From Bacteroidales bacterium (GTDB lineage: Bacteria; Bacteroidota; Bacteroidia; Bacteroidales; UBA932), in NCBI GenBank assembly GCA_015060245.1, contig SUYU01000012.1, positions 21,378 through 85,377 of the forward strand: 64,000 nucleotides of DNA, in the 5' to 3' direction. Positions 8,139 to 17,357 of this stretch are shown here, one piece after another (position 1 is the first letter of the stretch; each line of letters starts with the position of its first letter). The translations under genes were made by a program, and so were the position numbers. The notes beneath the pieces are model-generated. The model was given only the letters and a program-made list of their open reading frames with translations. It did no database searches and was not told the origin of the DNA.

Positions 8139-11100
8139 ATGAAAAGAGTCTATTTTTTTACAATATTGTTCATGATGTCGCTTCTTATGGGCATTGTATC
8201 TTGCGAACCTTATGAAGTGGAACAACTCGTTGACAAGAATATACCGGAGGGAGAAACCACACTCTCTGCAAAAGTTACATTCAACTCTTTTAAAGATGCC
8301 CTTATAGGTTCAACCAAAAGTGCGGGTGATGCAATCAGGCAGATTGAGGGGTTGGCACTGCTTGTGTACGATAAAGAGGGAAAGTTCCTCCAGTCGCAGT
8401 ACTTTTCTGCAAACCAACTTGCAATAGAGGATGTTGAGCGCAATCCGTCAGATACCGGCGAAAAGCAGGAAGATGGTACAACAGACCGGAATAATGCAGA
8501 GTCAACAACTCCTCAAGCAACTTTTAACTTTACAATTCCGTATGGAATCTATAGTATTTATGTGGTTGCCAACATGGGCGATATTGCCAATGACAACAAC
8601 TACAAAGATCAGGTTCAGACAATAGAGGGGCTCCGGAACATCTCTTTCAATTGGGTGCAGGACAAAACAGAAAATCCTACAAATATATCAAGGAACAACC
8701 AGATGTTCGGATATTTTACAGCAGGCGCATCCAATACAAATGGGGAGCAGATTACCATCAACAAGGAGGGACTTGAGTTGCATGCCTGGTTGAAGAGGGC
8801 TGTTTCAAAGGTAACAGTTGCCTTTAATGGAGAGGGTTTGAATGAGAATATACGAGTTACAGTAAAATCTGTGCAGATAAAGGATATTCCTGTATCATGC
8901 CTTCTTGATGCCGACAATATTCCTGATGCCGACAATGAAATTCTGGCTAATGGAGAGATTATCTCTTATGCCGATGCACAGGGTGAATTTCCTGTAATTA
9001 CCAAGGGCGGTGTAATTTTTGGCGCAAATCACTATCAGGGCTGGAGAGAGGCTGATGGCTCAACTTTCAAGGATTTTGATCCTAAAGGAGAGAATGGCGC
9101 TTCGCACCTTGAGAGTTCTCCTGCACTCTATTTTTATGAGAATCTGCAGGGCATTGCCGAGTCTGGTTCAACTGCAGACAAGAGCCTGAATAAACTCGAG
9201 TATACCCAGAAGGGCAAAAAATACGGAACATACATTGAGGTAAAGGGTTATTATGAAAACCAGAATATGGGTTCGGTAACCTCAGGTGAGATCATTTACC
9301 GTTTCATGTTGGGCAAGAATGTTACAACCAACTATGATGCAGAGCGAAACCACCACTACAAGGTTACACTTTGTTTCAAGAACGACGCCAATGACGTAGA
9401 CTGGCGTATTGAATATAATGAGAATACCGGTATTTATGTTCCGAATCCTTACTATATTTCGTATTTGTATAACCAGTCCACACAACTTCCAATGAAGGTT
9501 GTAATTCCTGAAGACGACCAAATCGCCTCAATAAAAGCAGAAATAATTGAAAACAACTGGGAACCGAGCGGCGATGTAACTTATTTAGATACCTATTATG
9601 GAAATAATAGTGATACCAAGGATATATATAAAGCGACAGGAGAAGGTGGTGCTGAAGTAATTGGTAAAACAACTGAAGGTAATACTGATGCGGAGTGGAT
9701 TGGATTTCTCTCTCTTGTTGATGAGGCTGTTGTAATGAATGGTGTAAATTCAACAGAGCACAATATATCATTGGAGCATGGATTGACGACCTTTACCAAA
9801 TACTTGGATGATCAGGTGGGTTATCCATATTTGCATTGGACTGGTAATTGCAATTGTCCTAATCCTGCTCATCTGGGTCTTAAGGAAGATTATTATGAGA
9901 ATGCTCAGGAATATGGTTTTACAGGTTATGAGACTACTGGAACAAATACTATTTCCGCATCATTCCAAATTCCGTTCTATACAAGGACAAAACAATTGTT
10001 CAGGGTAACGGGTTTTGTAGGCAATAATCCTTACTATACACACGATAGGGAGGCAAAGGTGCAAATTGTTGTAAAAACAAAAAATGGAAACGAATATAGC
10101 AATGTTGTTAAAATTATTCAGGTAAGACGCCTTATCAATCCTACGGGCATTTGGAGATCTCATAATAATGCTGAAAGTTTCAATGTCACACTTATGAACA
10201 TGTCTTTGGAAGCAGCGGATTCAGGAGTTTTTTCTCCATTGATTTCCGACGGTCCTTGGACTGCCAAAGTGATTAGAGGTCAGGATTGGGTTCTGTTGAA
10301 TGGTAAGTTAGGCAATATTGTAACGGGAAGTACAGGAACGTCTGTGCAGTTTACATATAAACCTAACGGTACGATAGGTCAGAATGAAGTCAGGTGTGGA
10401 ATTATTGAGGTTTATTACCATAATAACTCATGTGTTCACAGAATCTTTGTAAGACAAGGATATGCTCCGTATGCACTTGCCAATGGTGAGGCGCAGTGGT
10501 ATACATTCAATATGAATACCCAAACCTCAATGACAGCATCTCCGCTTGATGAGGGGTCTTTATTCAGATATGGCAAGCCTGAATATCCTATTTCGGAGGT
10601 AAATAATTTAGATCCTCTATTCTCGTATGCGGTGAATCCAGGCAGCAATCCACTTGCTATAGAAGGATCAACTACACCGAAGACGTGGTCTGAGATAGGC
10701 AGTTTGTCGCGTACTGCTGCATTTGAATTTTCTGTAGATAATGCGAGGTTGCCATATTTGTCGGAATATGATAAGTTGTTGAATTATGATAATGGATATG
10801 GTGTGTTGTATGGGGATGGTGCGACAGAGGTGGCTACCACTTCTACCGAGGCATTTGCGTACAGGAAACATGCTCCAATTAGCCAGGACAAACTTAAAAA
10901 AAGGGGTATGCGTGGAATATTTGTTTACAACGAAAGTAATGGCGGAAATCTCTTTTTCCCTATTGGTGCAGTTGGACATGGTCATAGGAAGCATCATAAT
11001 TTGAGCGGTATTAGTGGTCAATATGGGATATTGAGATATGCTACAGCAAATGTTCCTATAGAAAGTCCGTACAGACCGCTTCTGTATAACCTTTTTTCAC

Positions 11101-11312
11101 AATATGGTGCACTATATTGGACTGGTGGTGAGAGTGACGGGTATACCGGTGATGCATGGGATATCAACTTCAACCAATTGGATTTTAATGAATATAGTTA
11201 TTCAAATGCTTTTGCAACTAGTTATAATTCTGATGGTACCTCAAAGGGTAATGGTAAGGATCCTAATTTGGGAGATGCCTGCTACGTCCGTTGCGTTGTA
11301 GGAACAAGGTAG
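8139..11312 (+). CDS. Large putative fimbrial tip lipoprotein
   Basis: 1057 residues with lipobox IVSC (Cys22). Residues about 30-440 look fimbrillin-like: IEGLALLVYDKEG, YSIYVVANMGD, LKRAVSKVTVAF and RNHHYKVTLCF. A central Ig/BACON-like stretch follows (about 600-780; GPWTAKVIRGQDWVLLNG, then EVYYHNNSCVHRIFVRQG). The C-terminal part ends with ACYVRCVVGTR, resembling the end of FISUMP-type domains. I recall similar proteins annotated as DUF4906. Last in the operon and by far the largest, it is probably the tip adhesin. Ligand unknown. Confidence 0.72.
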   Translation: MKRVYFFTILFMMSLLMGIVSCEPYEVEQLVDKNIPEGETTLSAKVTFNSFKDALIGSTKSAGDAIRQIEGLALLVYDKEGKFLQSQYFSANQLAIEDVERNPSDTGEKQEDGTTDRNNAESTTPQATFNFTIPYGIYSIYVVANMGDIANDNNYKDQVQTIEGLRNISFNWVQDKTENPTNISRNNQMFGYFTAGASNTNGEQITINKEGLELHAWLKRAVSKVTVAFNGEGLNENIRVTVKSVQIKDIPVSCLLDADNIPDADNEILANGEIISYADAQGEFPVITKGGVIFGANHYQGWREADGSTFKDFDPKGENGASHLESSPALYFYENLQGIAESGSTADKSLNKLEYTQKGKKYGTYIEVKGYYENQNMGSVTSGEIIYRFMLGKNVTTNYDAERNHHYKVTLCFKNDANDVDWRIEYNENTGIYVPNPYYISYLYNQSTQLPMKVVIPEDDQIASIKAEIIENNWEPSGDVTYLDTYYGNNSDTKDIYKATGEGGAEVIGKTTEGNTDAEWIGFLSLVDEAVVMNGVNSTEHNISLEHGLTTFTKYLDDQVGYPYLHWTGNCNCPNPAHLGLKEDYYENAQEYGFTGYETTGTNTISASFQIPFYTRTKQLFRVTGFVGNNPYYTHDREAKVQIVVKTKNGNEYSNVVKIIQVRRLINPTGIWRSHNNAESFNVTLMNMSLEAADSGVFSPLISDGPWTAKVIRGQDWVLLNGKLGNIVTGSTGTSVQFTYKPNGTIGQNEVRCGIIEVYYHNNSCVHRIFVRQGYAPYALANGEAQWYTFNMNTQTSMTASPLDEGSLFRYGKPEYPISEVNNLDPLFSYAVNPGSNPLAIEGSTTPKTWSEIGSLSRTAAFEFSVDNARLPYLSEYDKLLNYDNGYGVLYGDGATEVATTSTEAFAYRKHAPISQDKLKKRGMRGIFVYNESNGGNLFFPIGAVGHGHRKHHNLSGISGQYGILRYATANVPIESPYRPLLYNLFSQYGALYWTGGESDGYTGDAWDINFNQLDFNEYSYSNAFATSYNSDGTSKGNGKDPNLGDACYVRCVVGTR

Positions 11313-11375
11313 AGCAGACCAATGATGATGCCCTTGATTTTAAGGGTGGATAAGTTCAAGTAGTTTATATGAACA

Positions 11376-11420
11376 ACAAATCCTCGTCAGAATACTTTGG
11401 CGGGGATTTGCTGTTTATTA
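11376..11420 (+). terminator. Terminator of the fimbrial operon
   Basis: An 11-bp stem with G-U pairs (11378-11388 with 11399-11409) around a ten-base loop, then a T-rich tail. The rest of 11313-11584 shows nothing else I can support. Confidence 0.65.
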
Positions 11421-11584
11421 AGGAGGTTTTCGGGATGCCTCATAACCGGTTCTATAGGAACTGATATGTGGCCTTAAGTTTATGTAACACAAAAGATGAT
11501 TTCCTAATCTTTCAATCAAATGTTTTGAGAGTGTTTGAATGTGCGTATTTTGCAGACTTGTGCGTATTTCGCAGACTTGACCGA

Positions 11585-12091
11585 TTATTTGAGGGCGTCT
11601 ATTGCACTATTTATGCCGGTGGCCGTTGGGGCAGGGGTGTCGGAGAATGTTGCTGTAACAATGCCATCTTTGCAGATGTAGATTCTTGGAATTACAGATT
11701 TTGCAAAGAGAGAGTATATTTCTCTGCTGTTTTGGGCCGAATATGGCATTGTGTAGCCATTTTCCTGCCAGTGGAGTAGTATGCTTTCTGCACTCTCTTC
11801 CCTGCTTATAAGGGCAAATTTTACTCCATTCACGGATTGTGAGTTGTAGACCTGCTGCATCTGGGCAAGTGCATCCCGGCAATCCTGGCACGAGGTGTCA
11901 AAAAACATTATGCATGCGATGCCCTTTTGCAAATCACTGGAGTTGAGTGTGGTGCCGTCGTCCATAACAACTGAAAAAGCAGGGATATGGTCTCCTGCCT
12001 CTATTATTGCAGTTGAGACTCCAACATCATCCTTTATGCATCCCAAAAGCAGGCAGGCAAGAGAAAAAAAGCATATTATTATCTTTTTCAT
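11585..12091 (-). CDS. Thioredoxin-like lipoprotein (TlpA/AhpC-TSA superfamily)
   Basis: 168 residues. Lipobox LLGC (Cys18), then a thioredoxin-like fold: a GDHIPAFSVVMDDGTTLNSSDLQ opening, active-site CQDC (Cys68, Cys71) after IMFFDTS, and a cis-proline region VIPRIYICKDG. It is probably a periplasmic or outer-membrane-tethered thiol-disulfide oxidoreductase. CQDC differs from classical CGPC/CPPC, so redox potential and partner are open. It stands alone between convergent and divergent neighbours. Confidence 0.75.
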   Translation of the reverse strand: MKKIIICFFSLACLLLGCIKDDVGVSTAIIEAGDHIPAFSVVMDDGTTLNSSDLQKGIACIMFFDTSCQDCRDALAQMQQVYNSQSVNGVKFALISREESAESILLHWQENGYTMPYSAQNSREIYSLFAKSVIPRIYICKDGIVTATFSDTPAPTATGINSAIDALK

Positions 12092-12117
12092 AGCGGTTGT
12101 TCCATAAAGTTTAGTTA

Positions 12118-12125
12118 CAAAATTA
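12118..12125 (-). promoter_or_regulatory. Candidate -7 element for the thioredoxin-like gene
   Basis: Reads TAATTTTG on the minus strand, 27 bases before the start codon; no matching -33 element was found. Confidence 0.4.
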
Positions 12126-12175
12126 GTATTTAATGCCGAATCAATGAAAGTGGAGTCGCCAATTTTTCATAAATT

Positions 12176-12183
12176 TACCTTTG
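12176..12183 (+). promoter_or_regulatory. Candidate -7 element for the 838-aa barrel gene
   Basis: TACCTTTG, matching TAnnTTTG, 23 to 29 bases upstream of the possible start codons. Confidence 0.45.
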
Positions 12184-12205
12184 GAAAGTAAATTGACTGC
12201 ATCGT

Positions 12206-14722
12206 ATGCCTATGAAGAGAATTGCCCAAATAGCCAAAATACTTTTGACCCTGATATTCATTATGTCAGGCGGGGCATCGCTGATAGCAGATGAGGGTAA
12301 TGGCATGAGGATAGACAGCACAGTGGTGTCATTTGCTTCAGAAAATTACCTCGAGGATTATAATGCTACGCTGGAAGATCTCTTTGGCTCACTGCCCGGT
12401 TTTGACCTCAGGGATGACGGTACGCTCTATGTCTCCGGCCAGCCTGTAACAAAAATTACAATCGGCGGCCAGGATTTCTTTTTCAATGACATCTCCAAGG
12501 CAATCAAAAACTTTCCCGCCCGTATGGTCAAGAGTGTAATGCTTTTTGACCGTTTCTCTACTAGGGAGACCGACCTCCATATTCCCGATATGGACAAGCC
12601 GGAGAAAAAGATTAACATTGCGCTTACAGATGAGGCCAAACATGCCCATATAGGGCTTGTGAGGTTGCAAGGAGGAGGTGCCTTTGCAAATGGCAACAAA
12701 ATTGGAGGGTCGCTTCATGTGCCTGAAGGCAAGTCCCTTGATATGGGAAGGGGTGGCCTGTATGATGGCGGGTTGTTGCTGTCGGGAAGCAAAAATGCAG
12801 ACCATATTGCAATAGTTGCAGATGCCTCCAATAATATTTTGGATGAAAAGGGATTGCGGAAGGAGTATGATGGTGGCCTCAATTTTTACACGTATGCAAT
12901 CAAAAACCATATGCTCAAATTGAGCGGCAGTTACAAGTCCCAACTTCTGGAGGAGGGAAGGGTTGCTTCGAGACAAACCTTTACAGGGTCATCACAATTT
13001 CTCTCATCTTCATTTGATGAGGGTGTGGATGAAAATGGACTCTTTGAGGTGACAGCCGAATTTTCAAGGGCAGTAGCAGGAAAATTCTACTATGAAATAA
13101 CTCCATACTTCTCTTACGGAAAGAATGAATTGCAGACGAGTTCCTTTTCTGAAACATTCAGCACCTGGCAGCAACTGAATGCGTCGCAGGTCAACAGCAT
13201 GTCAAATACAAGAACAACAAGTCACACTACAAACATCTATTTGGCATACAGCAATTTTGGAAAAGTGGGAAGAGTTCTCATCCTTGACATGAACTATTAT
13301 TTGCAAAATGGCAACTGGAACAGCGCAGAGTCTTCAAATAGAGTTTTGTACAGTAATGCCCAGGAAAGCATCTATACCAATATGGAGTATGAGGGCAAAG
13401 GAAGCAGGAATGGAATTGACGGTTATATCACTTATGTTGAACCAATAGATGAGCGCTGGAGTGTGAATGCCAAACTGGCGGCGGAGTATATCGTTTCAAC
13501 AGAGGATGAGGATGCATACGAGTTTGCTCACTACAGTAAGGCTTTTTCATCGTATGTGAGGAGTGCAGACTTTACAACACAGGCAAGAGTTCTGGCGCAG
13601 TACCGCCGCAATTCAATGATACTTCAGTTTGGTGGTCAGGTGCAGGCAGCGATGAATGAGGTCTCCACTGATATGGGGGGCATTGTGGGTAGAGTAGGGA
13701 AAGATGATTATCTATGGGACTGGTCTCCTTTTGTGAATTTTAAAATGACTGGAGCCAAAGGCCGCTCCATTATGGTAAACTACTCCGGAGAGACATCTGC
13801 TGTGCACTCGTCGCTCTTGTCAAATGCTCCTGACATTTCGGATCCTTTGCATATAAGGTTTGGCAATGTATATCTCAGGCCGGGATTCAGCAACAACATT
13901 AACTTTTACTATAATTTTTACGGCAAGAAGAAATTCAATCTCATGTATTTGAATTTCAACATTGAACGCAAGCGCAGGGCTATAGTGGATGCAACCTGGT
14001 TTGATACGGGAGGAGTCCAGTACTCTGTGCCTGTAAATTCCCGAAAGGTTGCCCGCAACTTCTCTTTGGAGTACAGTTTCAACAACATTCCGGTTGACCG
14101 CAGGCGCGATCTTATACTCAATCTCTCGCTTGAGGCTTCACGTGGGGTAAATTATGGCTATCAGGCAACAGAGAGGAGTATGGAGATTGATATTGATAAT
14201 TTTGACTATGCCACATTCATGAGGCGTTTCTGGGGCGACAGTGCTGATGGCAAAGATTTCTACAACGGCTCCACCGGTTTCTGCGAGAGCAAGTCAAGGA
14301 CTTTGTCAATAGAGTGGGATATAAACTTTGAGTATGCCTTGGGCCGGTTTGACTTTACGCTTGGTACAGGTGCCCAAAGATATTTGACAAAATACACCCT
14401 TGATGAAGATGCCAATATAAATACCTGGGACTATGGTGCGTACCTTAATGCAGGCTATCAGGGCCCCGGCGGATTCAAAATTGAAACAGACCTTGACTAT
14501 AAGTTGTACGACGGTTATCCTGCCGGTTTTGGCAAGAACCGTTTCATTTGGAGTATAAGTGCCATGAAACGCCTTGGCAAGTTCATACTCAAGGCCTCAC
14601 TCCATGACCTTCTTGATGAGTCAACCGCAATGCACCGTACAATTACTGAGAGTTATGTGGAGGACAGTTATTCATCATCACTTGGCCGACGTTTCATATT
14701 GGGGGTAGCCTATGACTTTTAA
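12206..14722 (+). CDS. TonB-dependent receptor-like outer-membrane protein
   Basis: 838 residues with a signal peptide (MKRIAQ to SLIADEG; ATG at 12206 or 12212). A plug-like domain covers about residues 45-120: DLFGSLPGFDLRDDGTLYVSGQPVTKITIGGQDFF, then a run of alternating aromatic strands to a C-terminal FILGVAYDF typical of outer-membrane barrels. It resembles the OMP beta-barrel family related to TonB-dependent receptors, but I see neither the N-terminal carboxypeptidase-like domain nor a clear TonB box, and no SusD partner lies next to it. Substrate unknown. It may be a receptor that works without classical energisation, or an assembly protein. Confidence 0.72.
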   Translation: MPMKRIAQIAKILLTLIFIMSGGASLIADEGNGMRIDSTVVSFASENYLEDYNATLEDLFGSLPGFDLRDDGTLYVSGQPVTKITIGGQDFFFNDISKAIKNFPARMVKSVMLFDRFSTRETDLHIPDMDKPEKKINIALTDEAKHAHIGLVRLQGGGAFANGNKIGGSLHVPEGKSLDMGRGGLYDGGLLLSGSKNADHIAIVADASNNILDEKGLRKEYDGGLNFYTYAIKNHMLKLSGSYKSQLLEEGRVASRQTFTGSSQFLSSSFDEGVDENGLFEVTAEFSRAVAGKFYYEITPYFSYGKNELQTSSFSETFSTWQQLNASQVNSMSNTRTTSHTTNIYLAYSNFGKVGRVLILDMNYYLQNGNWNSAESSNRVLYSNAQESIYTNMEYEGKGSRNGIDGYITYVEPIDERWSVNAKLAAEYIVSTEDEDAYEFAHYSKAFSSYVRSADFTTQARVLAQYRRNSMILQFGGQVQAAMNEVSTDMGGIVGRVGKDDYLWDWSPFVNFKMTGAKGRSIMVNYSGETSAVHSSLLSNAPDISDPLHIRFGNVYLRPGFSNNINFYYNFYGKKKFNLMYLNFNIERKRRAIVDATWFDTGGVQYSVPVNSRKVARNFSLEYSFNNIPVDRRRDLILNLSLEASRGVNYGYQATERSMEIDIDNFDYATFMRRFWGDSADGKDFYNGSTGFCESKSRTLSIEWDINFEYALGRFDFTLGTGAQRYLTKYTLDEDANINTWDYGAYLNAGYQGPGGFKIETDLDYKLYDGYPAGFGKNRFIWSISAMKRLGKFILKASLHDLLDESTAMHRTITESYVEDSYSSSLGRRFILGVAYDF

Positions 14723-14827
14723 CCGAACAAATTTACCGTAGGATTGTTTTTATTTTGAGTCGGAGACTCGGAGAAATGGAGTTTTGGGAAAAGAAAAAGT
14801 CCCACTGTTTCTACAGAAGGACTCAAG

Positions 14828-14911
14828 TGCCCAGAACAAGACTCGAACTTGCACACCGATACCGGCACCACCCCCTCAAAGTGGCGTGTCTACCAATTTC
14901 ACCATCTGGGC
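14828..14911 (-). tRNA. tRNA-Leu (anticodon GAG)
   Basis: On the minus strand the acceptor GCCCAGA pairs with TCTGGGC, the T-arm GTTCGAGTC is present, and the anticodon stem CCACT/GGTGG holds the loop TTGAGGG. A long variable arm fits a class II tRNA. CCA is not encoded. Confidence 0.9.
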
Positions 14912-15012
14912 GGGAGTGCAAATATAGTAGTTTTTTGTTAAACACAAGCATATTTTTTTGTATCTTCGTATATTATTTTGAAAATTTTACATAAAACACA
15001 ATTTTTGGGCTT

Positions 15013-15771
15013 ATGGTAGAGATATACGGACAGCAGATTGCAGAACTTGATGACCTTGTGGATATCAGTGATGTTCTTGCCAAAGACAGCAATTTTCAGA
15101 AAGGTTTAAAAAAATATATTGCAAATCCTTTTGATGCCGACATTGAACGTGTCGCCAAGGGAGTCTTTACGGTTGCCGTGAGCAAGTCGGAGTCCCCTTC
15201 TCTTGACAAATATGATGAGACTGTTGCAGTTACAAGGGCCAACAATGAAGTAATCATTAAGTTGGCATGTGTAGGTGCCAGGTATCTTACCATAAAGAAT
15301 TCTGACGACAGGAGAATAAATGCACTTGGTTTAGTCAAGTCAAAAAAGAATATAACATCAATGGCCTTTGACTGCAAAGGCGACACCATCTACCTTGTAG
15401 GCAGCATGGAGCATGGCGAAAACTTCAATGCCAACCATCTGAATGCATTGGTAAAGGCAATTGAGAATGAACTTGTAACAAGCGCTCATTATATCTCTTC
15501 AAATGGTCTCTTCCTCTCTCTTCTCGAGTGTTGTGCTCCTCATGAGTTGGGTTTTGACATTACCGGTGATGCGGAGGTCGAGGACAAGGAGTTCCTTTTT
15601 GGTGAGAGCAGATATATGGCAATTGTAACCGTGAATGACTCGCAGGAGAATGATTTTGTGGATTATCTCTTCAACAATGATGTTCCGGTAACCCTTTTGG
15701 GGCACGTTACAAAGGGCGAGATGAGACTTGATGAACTCTCATTTGGCGGAGTATCCGATTATGTTCTGTAG
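15013..15771 (+). CDS. Orphan AIR-synthase-like (PurL C-domain related) protein
   Basis: 252 residues. No signal peptide. Residues about 125-250 follow the C-terminal domain of PurL/PurM: IYLVGSM, then LVTSAHYISSNGLFLSLLECC in the place of the PurL motif 'SAHDvSdGGl', then FLFGESRYMAIVTV and a closing VPVTLLGHVTKGEMRLDEL. The N-terminal 120 residues may keep the partner fold, but the glycine/aspartate-rich ATP site of the family is not evident. A full PurL is encoded at 57685-61644, so this is a divergent paralogue rather than the purine enzyme. A regulatory or structural role is possible. It lies 37 bases before cardiolipin synthase. Confidence 0.6.
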   Translation: MVEIYGQQIAELDDLVDISDVLAKDSNFQKGLKKYIANPFDADIERVAKGVFTVAVSKSESPSLDKYDETVAVTRANNEVIIKLACVGARYLTIKNSDDRRINALGLVKSKKNITSMAFDCKGDTIYLVGSMEHGENFNANHLNALVKAIENELVTSAHYISSNGLFLSLLECCAPHELGFDITGDAEVEDKEFLFGESRYMAIVTVNDSQENDFVDYLFNNDVPVTLLGHVTKGEMRLDELSFGGVSDYVL

Positions 15772-15808
15772 CGCCACTGAATAAGGCTCCCCAATAATAC
15801 TCTATATC

Positions 15809-17293
15809 ATGTGGCAAGGCACTTTTTGGCAGATATTATCGGCAGTACTGTATTTGATGAATATGGTACTTGCTGTTTTTATATCTACCAACTTGATACT
15901 CAGAAAGCAGGATCCCGTAAAGACTCTTGCCTGGGTAATGGTGGTCATGCTGTTGCCATATTTTGGAGTTATATGTTATCTTCTCTTCGGACAAAACTAC
16001 AGAAAACAGAAGATTTTCAGCCGCAAGGGAATAGCAGACTATAAGTTGAGACGCGAGGCCAGCGTGAACCAGTTGAAACTCATACAAAAGAATCCGCAAC
16101 TTTTGGGAAGCGAACTGCATCCGTTCAGAAAACTTATATACCAGAATCTCAAGAACAGTTATACCCTCATTGAGGACAATGAGCAGATTGAGTTCTATTT
16201 TACCGGCAAGGAGGCGCTTGATGCAATGTATGCCTCAATCAAAGGGGCAACTCATCATATACACTTGCAGTCATATATCTTTGAGGATGACCGTACTGGT
16301 TTGCATTTTAAGGATCTTCTTGTAAAAAAGGCTTCACAAGGTGTTGAGGTTAAGGTGCTTGTAGACGGAGTTGGCAGTTTTTTCCTCAAGGAACCCATAA
16401 TAAACGAGATGAGGGAGGCCGGTGTAGAGGTAATTGTCTTCTCTCCATTGAGGCTGATTATGCCCTTCTCAAGAATAAATTACAGGAATCACCGCAAAAT
16501 TTTGATTATTGACGGCAAGAGCGCCTTTATTGGGGGTGTGAACATTGCCGACCGCTACTATTACGGAACAACTGCAGGAGAGTGGCATGATACCCATATG
16601 AAGATTAGGGGAGAGTCGGTCTTCTCGTTGCAGGCCTGCTTCCTTATGGACAGGATCTTTGCCCTCAACCGCAGAAGGCTCCGCTTCAAAAAGAAATACT
16701 ATCCCCCAATTGAGATAAACAACGAGAGACTGATAAAGGGCCAGCACCTCTATTCACAAATAATTTCAAGTGGCCCCGACAGCGACTGGTCTAGCATAAT
16801 GCAGTGCTATTTCAGTGCAATAACAGCCGCTGTTGACCACATCTATATAGTGACTCCATACTTCACTCCGTGCGAAACAATCCTCAATGCAATCAAGATT
16901 GCCGCATTGGCAGATGTGGATGTAAGGATAATGCTTCCCGAAAAATCTGATACAAAAATTGCACATTGGAGTACAATGTCCTATATTGCGGAACTTTTGG
17001 AGGCAGGGGTAAAAATCTATCTCTTCAAGAAGGGTTTCAACCACTCAAAAGTCATAAGTATTGATGGAAAAATGAGTATTGTTGGCTCCGCAAATATGGA
17101 TGTGAGGAGTTTTGAACACAATTTTGAGGTAATGGCCGTCATATACAACGCCGATTCTGCCGGTATAATTGAGGGGCAGTTTATGGAGAATATTAAATCA
17201 TGCAGGGAGGTGTCGGCCAACAAATGGGCACAAAGAAGTGTGCCGGACAAGGTCAAGGAGAGTTTTGCCCGCTTATGGAGCCCTCTGTTGTGA
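15809..17293 (+). CDS. cls: Cardiolipin synthase
   Basis: 494 residues. Two N-terminal membrane segments (about 5-30 and 40-62) precede two phospholipase D catalytic modules. The first HKD motif is NHRKILIIDGKSAFIGG near residue 230; the second is NHSKVISIDGKMSIVGSAN near 410. This is the bacterial cardiolipin synthase arrangement, which joins two phosphatidylglycerols (or PG with another phospholipid) at the inner membrane. Length fits the family. No other phospholipid gene is adjacent; the 252-residue gene upstream may be co-transcribed. Confidence 0.9.
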   Translation: MWQGTFWQILSAVLYLMNMVLAVFISTNLILRKQDPVKTLAWVMVVMLLPYFGVICYLLFGQNYRKQKIFSRKGIADYKLRREASVNQLKLIQKNPQLLGSELHPFRKLIYQNLKNSYTLIEDNEQIEFYFTGKEALDAMYASIKGATHHIHLQSYIFEDDRTGLHFKDLLVKKASQGVEVKVLVDGVGSFFLKEPIINEMREAGVEVIVFSPLRLIMPFSRINYRNHRKILIIDGKSAFIGGVNIADRYYYGTTAGEWHDTHMKIRGESVFSLQACFLMDRIFALNRRRLRFKKKYYPPIEINNERLIKGQHLYSQIISSGPDSDWSSIMQCYFSAITAAVDHIYIVTPYFTPCETILNAIKIAALADVDVRIMLPEKSDTKIAHWSTMSYIAELLEAGVKIYLFKKGFNHSKVISIDGKMSIVGSANMDVRSFEHNFEVMAVIYNADSAGIIEGQFMENIKSCREVSANKWAQRSVPDKVKESFARLWSPLL

Positions 17294-17357
17294 TCTCCTG
17301 CGAAAGTGATTGGATTATGAGCAAGAAATCAATAATTGAATAAATTTTAAAAATAAA

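Noticed and set aside
14755..14994. Short plus-strand frame of about 79 codons
   Set aside because: It runs across the tRNA-Leu gene on the other strand and has no protein-like features.
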